Assembly: GCA_937890485.1 (NCBI GenBank)
Contig: CALBXN010000062.1
Coordinates: 1 to 13,065, forward strand
Length of the DNA: 13,065 nt
DNA from: an uncultured Treponema sp.
GTDB lineage: Bacteria > Spirochaetota > Spirochaetia > Treponematales > Treponemataceae
Direction: 5' to 3'
Positions 7,795 to 13,065 of this stretch are shown here, piece by piece (position 1 is the stretch's first letter; every line of letters starts with the position of its first letter). The translations under genes were made by a program, and so were the position numbers. The notes beneath the pieces were generated by a model. The model searched no databases. It worked only from the letters and a program-made list of their open reading frames with translations, and was not told the origin of the DNA.

Positions 7795-10700
7795 TTGAAG
7801 AAAATACTATTAACAATGTTAAGCTTACTGATGATAGTAAGTTTTGTTTTTGTAGGATGTAAGGATCCAGAAATTCCGCAAGGACCAACCGGCGGAACAG
7901 AGACACCTGAAAAACCAGGAGATACAAATAAACCAGAAGTAACTTACACAGTTAAGTTTTATTATTCAGATGAAAGTAGTGCTGGAAAAGATGTAACAGG
8001 CAAGAAAGCAGGCGAAGTAGTAACTTTACCAACAATAAGTGAAAAAGCAAATAAAACTTTTTCAGGTTGGTATTTAACAAAAACAGCCACAGGGAATGCA
8101 GTATCCTCAAGTTTAAGTGGAGGAAAATACACAGTAAAAGCAGCAGATGCAAAAGAAGGAATTATAAAACTCTATGCAGTTTATATAGAAAATTCCTCAG
8201 CAATAGAAGTTGTATCAATAAGTGTAAGCCCAACTACAGTATCAAATTTACAAGTAGGCAGTACACAACAATTAACAGTAAGCTATAATCCAGTGGATGC
8301 AAATGTGGGCAATTCAGTAACCTGGAAATCAAGTTCAGAAAGTGTGGCCACAGTAGACGGGAATGGATTAGTAAAAGCAGTGTCAGCAGGGAATGCTGTA
8401 ATTACAGTAACATCAGCAAATGGCAAAAGCACAACTGTAAATGTAACAGTAGTGCCAAAACCAAAAGTATTGTTAAGCGTAGAATTAGGCAAGACAAATG
8501 ACACAACCTTTACAGCAACAGCAAAATATGATGATAGTACAACAGAAGAAGTAACAAACACATCAAGTTGGGTCTCAACAAATACAAGTGTAGCAACAGT
8601 AAATAATGGAGTAGTAGAAGTAGTAGGAGAGGGAACCACAGAAATAAGTGCAAGTTATACATACAATGGCGTAACCAAAGAAACAGGTTCAGCTACAATA
8701 GTAGTAGAAGAAAATGTTGCAAGTAGTGGAGAAATTGATAAATTATATTTTATAACAACAAACCAGTGGTCAACTGCCTCCCCAAGATATGCAGCCTACT
8801 TCTTTGGAAATGGCGAAAAATGGGTTGATATGAAAGAACATTCTACAGGAGTTTATGTATGTGATAAACCAGAAGGTTATCCGTCAGTAATTTTCTGCCG
8901 AATGAATCCAAGTTCAACAACAAATGATTGGGATAGCAATAACAAGTGGAATCAGACAGCTGATTTAACAATACCAACCGATAAAGATACCTATAAATAT
9001 GATGAAGGACAATGGGATAAAGGAACTGGTCAATGGTTATCAACATTAACAGGAAATTATGGTTCATCCGATGGAACATTTAATGTAACAGTTACAATGC
9101 CAGGTGTACAGAATCCAGATAATCCTGTAATTCCAGACGATCCTGTAATTCCAGATGACCCAGTAATTCCAAGTGGAACTTATCGAGTTCACTTATACAA
9201 TTGTTCTTGGGACAATGCTAATATCTATTATTATGGTTCAGGAAAAACAAATGCAGCATGGCCAGGTGTTTCAATGATTTCTGAAAATAATGGTTGGTAC
9301 TATGATATGACTGAAACATGGGTTTCTGCAGGTAGTACTGGTTATGTTTTCAATAATGGAAGTGATCAATATCCAGCAAATGGAAATGATGATGAAATTC
9401 CTTCTGGAACTAATGAAGCTTGGTTTGATTTTTCTTCAAAAACTTGGCATACAACAAATCCACACAAACCAACTGCTCCTTCAATTTCAATTTCTCCAGA
9501 TGATGGATATATCAGTACAAGTGGAAGTATAAGAGTTACAATTAATACAGGAAATTCTGCAATTACAGATGCAAGCGTAGAAGTTTCTGGTGTAAGTTCT
9601 GCAATTTATGATTATGATGATTTTACTAATAATTCCCTAACAATTAGTGTAAAAAATCTTACATCTGAAGCAGATAAATCAATTTATGTTAGTGCTTCTG
9701 TTACAAATGCAATTGGTTCTGATACAGATTCTGTAACTTACACAACAAAGGGAAGTGCAAATGTAGAACTTTCAGGAAACTGGAATGAACTTACAATTTA
9801 TCAAGTTATGGTATCAAGTTTCCAAGATGGTGATCCTTCAAGAGGATATCAGAATGCATACGGACCAAGTTCTGCAATAAAAGGTGGGGATTTACAAGGT
9901 ATTATAAATGCAGCTGATTACATTAAAGAATTAGGATGTAATGCAATCTGGATGACACCTATTTTCAATTCAAATGGGGAAGGTCATTTAGATTCAACTG
10001 GATATTTTACTTACGATTACTTTAATGTTGACCCTAAATTTGGAACAAATGCAAAATTCCGTGAACTTGTAGAAACTTATCATGAAAAAGGAATGTATGT
10101 TATTCTCGATGGTGTATTTGGACACTGGGGTGTAAATGTTGCTCCTTCTCCAACTGGAAAAACTCCAACTCGTTCTAATGGACAATATAAAGCATGTGAT
10201 TATCCTGCAAGTTTAGAGTTTTTCAAAGAAGTTGCTACTTATTGGATTAAAGAATACAAAATTGATGGATGGCGTTTAGACCAATGTTATCAAGTAGGGC
10301 TAGGTGAAAATGCTTTAGGTACTATGGCTGATAATTCTGGAACTAATGGTCATAACTATTGGTATGAAATACGAACTGCTGTTGAACAAGCAGCTCAGGA
10401 AAACGCAAATAATGGAGAAGAGTGGGGAACCTTAGGTTACATGGTTGGAGAACACTGGAGAGGCGATGCTGCAACTATTCAAAATGGTAGTGTTATTCCA
10501 GGTCCAAACGGAATTGGTTATGGCTTAAAATCTTGTTTTGACTTTCCTTCTCGATATAAATTAGTTCAAAATATTGCTCGAGAAGAAGGAGATAATACGG
10601 GTAATGATTTTGGTGGTGCATTGTCTTACACTTACGGAACTTCAACAGATAAAGGCTATTATCACCCAGATGGTTATTGGCCAAACCTATTCTTTACTAA

Positions 10701-11220
10701 CCATGATTTAGTGCGTTTAGGAAATCTTATTAATTGGAGATTCAGCGAAACTCCTTCTAGTGCAAATTATTTCAAACGTCATAAAGTTGCTATGGCTGTT
10801 TTAGCTGCATATAGTGGTCCAATTACAATTTATTACGGTGATGAATGGGGTGCTTATGTTGATGGTTATACAGGTCCTGGTGCTCTTGGGGCTTACAATG
10901 ATAACTGTGCTCGTTCAACAGGTAAAATTTCAGGATTTACTAGTGCAGAACAAGATTGTTTGAATTATGCAAAATCTTTGATGAATATGCGCTCTGAAAA
11001 TGAAGTTCTTTGGAATGGAGATTCTTCAACTTTAGTAAGTCAAACTAGTTACTATGTTGGAAAGAAAACTCTTGGTTCTGAAGAAGTGATTTTTATCATT
11101 AACAATGGTACTAATTCTGTATCCTATAATTGTTCTGGTACCGATATGCTAACTGGTCAAACAGTTTCAGGTTCAGTTACTTGTGATGGTTTATCAGCTC
11201 GTTTCATAAGAGTAAAATAA
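7795..11220 (+). CDS. GH13 amylase-family lipoprotein with two starch-binding modules
   Basis: TTG start, signal peptide, lipobox Cys22, InlB-type repeat and two Big_2 domains (to about 303) are shared with the preceding lipoprotein. Then come a starch-binding module (313-418, YAAYFFGNGEKWVDM...YPSVIFCRMN), a Pro-Asp linker (419-461), a CBM25/26-type module (462-557, NIYYYGSGKTNAAWPGVSM), an Ig-like domain (558-652) and a GH13 catalytic domain plus beta domain (about 660-1141). GH13 motifs: DGVFGH (D772, H777), DGWRLDQCYQ (nucleophile D829), VGEHW (acid/base E886) and FTNHD (D971). The usual Asn of motif I is Gly776, and motif II lacks the Lys-His pair seen in the 1086-5234 enzyme, which suggests a different GH13 subfamily and cleavage pattern, perhaps neopullulanase- or maltogenic-like. 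The catalytic triad is intact, so activity is expected. A long terminator hairpin follows. Confidence 0.93.
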   Translation: MKKILLTMLSLLMIVSFVFVGCKDPEIPQGPTGGTETPEKPGDTNKPEVTYTVKFYYSDESSAGKDVTGKKAGEVVTLPTISEKANKTFSGWYLTKTATGNAVSSSLSGGKYTVKAADAKEGIIKLYAVYIENSSAIEVVSISVSPTTVSNLQVGSTQQLTVSYNPVDANVGNSVTWKSSSESVATVDGNGLVKAVSAGNAVITVTSANGKSTTVNVTVVPKPKVLLSVELGKTNDTTFTATAKYDDSTTEEVTNTSSWVSTNTSVATVNNGVVEVVGEGTTEISASYTYNGVTKETGSATIVVEENVASSGEIDKLYFITTNQWSTASPRYAAYFFGNGEKWVDMKEHSTGVYVCDKPEGYPSVIFCRMNPSSTTNDWDSNNKWNQTADLTIPTDKDTYKYDEGQWDKGTGQWLSTLTGNYGSSDGTFNVTVTMPGVQNPDNPVIPDDPVIPDDPVIPSGTYRVHLYNCSWDNANIYYYGSGKTNAAWPGVSMISENNGWYYDMTETWVSAGSTGYVFNNGSDQYPANGNDDEIPSGTNEAWFDFSSKTWHTTNPHKPTAPSISISPDDGYISTSGSIRVTINTGNSAITDASVEVSGVSSAIYDYDDFTNNSLTISVKNLTSEADKSIYVSASVTNAIGSDTDSVTYTTKGSANVELSGNWNELTIYQVMVSSFQDGDPSRGYQNAYGPSSAIKGGDLQGIINAADYIKELGCNAIWMTPIFNSNGEGHLDSTGYFTYDYFNVDPKFGTNAKFRELVETYHEKGMYVILDGVFGHWGVNVAPSPTGKTPTRSNGQYKACDYPASLEFFKEVATYWIKEYKIDGWRLDQCYQVGLGENALGTMADNSGTNGHNYWYEIRTAVEQAAQENANNGEEWGTLGYMVGEHWRGDAATIQNGSVIPGPNGIGYGLKSCFDFPSRYKLVQNIAREEGDNTGNDFGGALSYTYGTSTDKGYYHPDGYWPNLFFTNHDLVRLGNLINWRFSETPSSANYFKRHKVAMAVLAAYSGPITIYYGDEWGAYVDGYTGPGALGAYNDNCARSTGKISGFTSAEQDCLNYAKSLMNMRSENEVLWNGDSSTLVSQTSYYVGKKTLGSEEVIFIINNGTNSVSYNCSGTDMLTGQTVSGSVTCDGLSARFIRVK

Positions 11221-11240
11221 AGATTACAAAAATAACATAT

Positions 11241-11329
11241 AAAACTTGCTAATTGCAGAAAATAATATAATTTATGGATTGAAGATTCATATTTTTCCAT
11301 ATAATTTTCTGTTATAGCAAGTTTTTTTT
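11241..11329 (+). terminator. Long terminator hairpin after the last amylase gene
   Basis: AAAACTTGCTA (11241-11251) pairs perfectly with TAGCAAGTTTT (11315-11325), and eight T end at 11329. Inside, CAGAAAAT (11256-11263) pairs with ATTTTCTG (11304-11311), and TATGGA (11273-11278) with TCCATA (11296-11301). The whole region therefore folds into one arm of almost 90 bases. The gap 11221-11439 holds this structure and a promoter, and I see no gene there. Confidence 0.82.
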
Positions 11330-11372
11330 GTGAAAATTAATTTCATATTGAAAAAAAATATTTGTAAAAAAA

Positions 11373-11401
11373 TTGTGTAAATAATAAATTCGTGATAAAA
11401 T
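11373..11401 (+). promoter_or_regulatory. Putative promoter for the 11440-11959 gene and probably ispH
   Basis: TTGTGT (11373-11378), a 17-base spacer and TAAAAT (11396-11401). The spacing and the -10 box match those of the candidate upstream of 1086. It lies after the long terminator and about 38 bases before the start codon, with AAGGAG at 11424-11429. Confidence 0.5.
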
Positions 11402-11439
11402 TATCTATATTGATTTATTTATTAAGGAGTGGGAAAACC

Positions 11440-11959
11440 ATGGCAAAATTAGATTTAGGAAAATTGGCAAGTCTTGCAAAAACAGTTGCATCAGCAACAA
11501 AATCATCTTCAAGTAAGACAACTACAAAAAGTAGTTCTACAAAAAAAAATTACAAAAGCAAGTTCTTCATCTTCTTCAAGTGGATCATCAGATTTGATTA
11601 CATCACTTTTAAAAGGTGCTCTTTCTGCTGATAATGTAAAAACTCTTGCAAAACAGGCAAATGATGATGACGACGGAATTTTAGATAACGCTACTGCTAT
11701 TTTCAAAAAATTGATGGCAACTAAAACTGAAAGCACAAAAGGTGAAGTTGACAAAGACGAACTTCATGACGAACTTGATATTTTGAAAAAAATTATGCCT
11801 TCAAAGTTATCTTCAAGCAATCTTACAACTATCGTAAAAAAAGTTATCGCATCTTTAGGTGATGATGATAGAAATGAAGATAATGTTCTTGATGTTCTAA
11901 AAGGTTTTAACAATATCGATTTAGGTTCTGTAACATCAATTGTAAAAAAACTTCTATAG
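11440..11959 (+). CDS. Unknown Ser/Lys-rich small protein, reading frame broken at an A9 tract
   Basis: ATG at 11440 follows AAGGAG at 11424-11429. The frame reads MAKLDLGKLASLAKTVASAT, then a Ser/Thr/Lys-rich linker for 36 codons to the A9 run at 11541-11549. Past it, that frame soon ends, while the frame one base further on continues as ITKASSSSSSSGSSDLITSL... to the stop at 11957-11959. One A fewer would give a continuous protein of about 172 residues. The C-terminal part looks helical, with acidic patches (DDDDG, GDDDRNEDN), regularly spaced IVKK/LLKG motifs and no membrane segment or signal peptide. I do not recognise a family. The break may be a recent mutation, a phase-variable or slippage site, or a sequencing error. 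It lies 26 bases before ispH and probably shares its transcript. Confidence 0.7.
11541..11549 (+). repeat. A9 homopolymer at the frame break
   Basis: Nine consecutive A sit exactly where the open frame must move by one base (from the 11440 frame to the 11474 frame). Eight A would restore the reading frame as ...STKK-ITKAS. Such a tract suits replication or polymerase slippage, and also miscounting during sequencing. Confidence 0.8.
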
Positions 11960-11980
11960 TAAAATACACTATAATAGAAG
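11951..11980 (+). promoter_or_regulatory. Small hairpin covering the preceding stop codon and the ispH ribosome-binding site
   Basis: CTTCTAT (11951-11957) pairs with ATAGAAG (11974-11980), and AGT (11958-11960) with ACT (11968-11970), leaving a three-base bulge and a seven-base loop. The left arm spans the end of the 11440-11959 gene including its TAG, and the right arm contains AGAAG, the only ribosome-binding candidate of ispH. Ribosomes finishing the upstream gene would open it, so translational coupling is possible. Confidence 0.4.
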
Positions 11981-11985
11981 TATAA

Positions 11986-12894
11986 ATGCAAATTATAAAA
12001 GCAGATATTATGGGCTACTGCATGGGAGTTCGCCGTGCAGTAGAAAGTGCAGAAAAAGCAATACAAGATTTTCCTCATAAAAATATTTTTACACTTGGGC
12101 CGTTAATTCATAATCAAAATGCTTTGGATATGTTGGAAGCAAAAGGTGTAAAAGTTCTCAGCATTAAAAATGATATTTTTTCTCATAAGATAGATGAAAA
12201 TTCTGTTGTGATTGTTCGGGCTCACGGTGTTGCTCCAAAAGTGATAAAAACTCTCGAAAAAACTGGTTGTAAAATCATAAATGCAACTTGTCCTAGAGTT
12301 TTGTCTAATCAAAAACGAGCAGCGGATTTTGCCAAACGAAATTTTATCGTTATTATTGCAGGTGATAAAAATCATGGGGAAGTTACGGGGCTTGAAGGTT
12401 TTGTAAAAGAATTTTGTTCCCATTGTTATGTAATCGAAAATATTAAAGATGCACAAATGCTTTCAGAACAAATTGAAAAAAATCATTCTTTGCAAACTGA
12501 AAATATAGTTTTGTTAAGCCAAACAACAATAAGTTCCACTGAATATGAATCTATCGGAAATGTTTTGAAAGAAAAATTTCCAAAAATTCAGATTTTGAAT
12601 ACAATTTGTCCTGCCACAACTGAACGACAAAATTCCCTTAAGCAACTTTGCACAGAAGTTGACGGAATCGTTGTTATAGGAGGAAAATCATCTGCAAATA
12701 CTTGTAGACTTTTTTCCATGGCAACTGAATTTAGCAAAAACTCAGATTTTAGATGTAAAATAGCTTGTCATATAGAAAATCCTTTTGAATTACCAAAAGA
12801 ATTTTTTAATCTTGAAGTTGTTGGCTTAACAGCAGGAGCTTCTACACCAGATGAAGTAATAAAATCTGTAGAAAATCTGTTATCTGGTAATTAA
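11986..12894 (+). CDS. ispH: 4-hydroxy-3-methylbut-2-enyl diphosphate reductase
   Basis: IspH (LytB) is the last enzyme of the MEP isoprenoid pathway. It is a cytosolic [4Fe-4S] enzyme that reduces HMBPP to IPP and DMAPP. The 302-residue length is normal for the family. Three cluster-ligand Cys are present: C12 (MGYCMGVRRAV), C102 (NATCP) and C208 (TICPATTERQ). The substrate-site residues also match: H42 (PLIHN), H80 (RAHGV), H130 and E132 (HGEVTG), the TTISSTEY stretch, and GGKSSANT near the C-terminus. The end, TAGASTPDEVI, is typical of the family. ATG at 11986 follows AGAAG five bases upstream and is confirmed by the usual N-terminus. It lies 26 bases after the small unknown gene and upstream of pgk, so it is a housekeeping gene at the border of the starch cluster. 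Confidence 0.97.
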   Translation: MQIIKADIMGYCMGVRRAVESAEKAIQDFPHKNIFTLGPLIHNQNALDMLEAKGVKVLSIKNDIFSHKIDENSVVIVRAHGVAPKVIKTLEKTGCKIINATCPRVLSNQKRAADFAKRNFIVIIAGDKNHGEVTGLEGFVKEFCSHCYVIENIKDAQMLSEQIEKNHSLQTENIVLLSQTTISSTEYESIGNVLKEKFPKIQILNTICPATTERQNSLKQLCTEVDGIVVIGGKSSANTCRLFSMATEFSKNSDFRCKIACHIENPFELPKEFFNLEVVGLTAGASTPDEVIKSVENLLSGN

Positions 12895-12925
12895 TTTTCC
12901 TATATATTGATTTTTTATAGGGAAA
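12895..12925 (+). terminator. Weak stem-loop after ispH
   Basis: TTTTCCTATA (12895-12904) can pair with TATAGGGAAA (12916-12925), ten pairs including one U-G, with an 11-base loop. No proper T run follows, only alternating T and A, so termination would be inefficient. It overlaps the candidate pgk promoter. Confidence 0.35.
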
Positions 12926-12935
12926 TATATATATT
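12907..12935 (+). promoter_or_regulatory. Putative pgk promoter
   Basis: TTGATT (12907-12912), a 17-base spacer and TATATT (12930-12935) fall in the ispH-pgk gap, with the ribosome-binding site AGGAGA at 12955-12960. The region is so AT-rich that chance matches are likely. Confidence 0.4.
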
Positions 12936-12968
12936 TTAATTACAAATTTTACATAGGAGAAATTTACT

Positions 12969-13065
12969 ATGATTAAGACAGTAAAAGACATTGATTTAAA
13001 AGGTAAACGCATTGTTATGCGTGTTGATTTTAATGTTCCAATGAAAGACGGTGTAGTACAAGATG
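12969..13065 (+). CDS. pgk: Phosphoglycerate kinase, 5' part only
   Basis: The first 32 codons (MIKTVKDIDLKGKRIVMRVDF then NVPMKDGVVQD) are the signature N-terminus of phosphoglycerate kinase, including the RVDFNVP substrate-binding motif. The enzyme transfers phosphate from 1,3-bisphosphoglycerate to ADP in glycolysis, so it fits an organism living on sugars. ATG at 12969 is preceded by AGGAGA with eight bases between. The gene runs off the window end, and the rest of the protein is unseen. Confidence 0.95.
   Translation, partial: MIKTVKDIDLKGKRIVMRVDFNVPMKDGVVQD

Larger units (their letters stand above)
7738..8699 (+). repeat. 962-bp direct repeat, copy 2 (leader + anchor/stalk cassette)
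   Basis: This is the second copy of 5251-6212, with the one mismatch noted at 8654. After 8699 the two genes diverge sharply. The codon style of this copy (ACA, GTA, TCA, AGC, occasional GCC and CCC) continues unbroken into the following binding module of this gene, so this gene is the likelier original owner of the cassette. Confidence 0.95.

Noticed and set aside
5251..8699. Long direct repeats as the ends of a composite transposon or insertion sequence
   Set aside because: No transposase, terminal inverted repeats or target duplications are seen. The repeat content is lipoprotein leader and stalk, so gene duplication or conversion explains it better.
11970..11975. Perfect TATAAT just before ispH as a promoter -10 box
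   Set aside because: The nearest -35 candidate (TTGTAA at 11940-11945) is 24 bases away, and transcription would begin about four bases before the ispH ATG, leaving no room for the ribosome-binding site.
11764..12078. 104-codon minus-strand open frame across the end of the small gene and ispH start
   Set aside because: It overlaps two plus-strand genes, has no ribosome-binding site seen and reads as Phe/Tyr/Cys-rich shadow translation.

Overview
The window is AT-rich DNA from a host-associated bacterium, most likely a gut or rumen Treponema-like spirochaete. That assignment is an inference. It rests on low GC, secreted lipoproteins with a short signal peptide ending in a GCKDP motif followed by an InlB-type repeat and Big_2 Ig domains, and starch enzymes loaded with family 26 carbohydrate-binding modules. 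No taxonomic marker was checked.

Layout, all genes on the + strand. Positions 1-716: the 3' end of a secreted GH13 alpha-amylase with a C-terminal CBM26, followed by a clean intrinsic terminator. Positions 1086-5234: a 1382-residue GH13 lipoprotein (InlB repeat, two Big_2 domains, two CBM26-type modules, Ig-like and PKD-like domains, then the catalytic domain). Positions 5308-7695: a 795-residue lipoprotein with the same kind of stalk and a CBM26 but no GH13 domain; it ends in a CBM9/DOMON-like beta-sandwich and is probably a glycan-binding protein. Positions 7795-11220: a 1141-residue GH13 lipoprotein with two starch-binding modules. Then come 11440-11959 (a small Ser/Lys-rich unknown protein broken by a one-base frameshift in an A9 tract), 11986-12894 (ispH, isoprenoid biosynthesis) and the 5' end of pgk (from 12969).

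The first four genes form a surface starch-utilisation cluster. Three of them should be lipid-anchored by an N-terminal Cys and would display binding modules and catalytic domains on a long Ig-type stalk. No transporter, SusC/SusD-like pair or regulator is visible in the window. ispH and pgk are housekeeping genes that mark the edge of the accessory region.

The most striking feature is a 962-bp direct repeat (5251-6212 and 7738-8699) with one mismatch noticed by eye. It covers an unusual leader (a 15-bp hairpin, an ATG-TAA start-stop pair and a TTG start) plus the signal peptide, InlB repeat and both Big_2 domains of the second and third lipoproteins. It stops at a domain boundary, after which the two proteins are unrelated in sequence or only distantly similar. 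This looks like recent gene conversion or duplication that swaps functional heads on a common anchor-and-stalk cassette.
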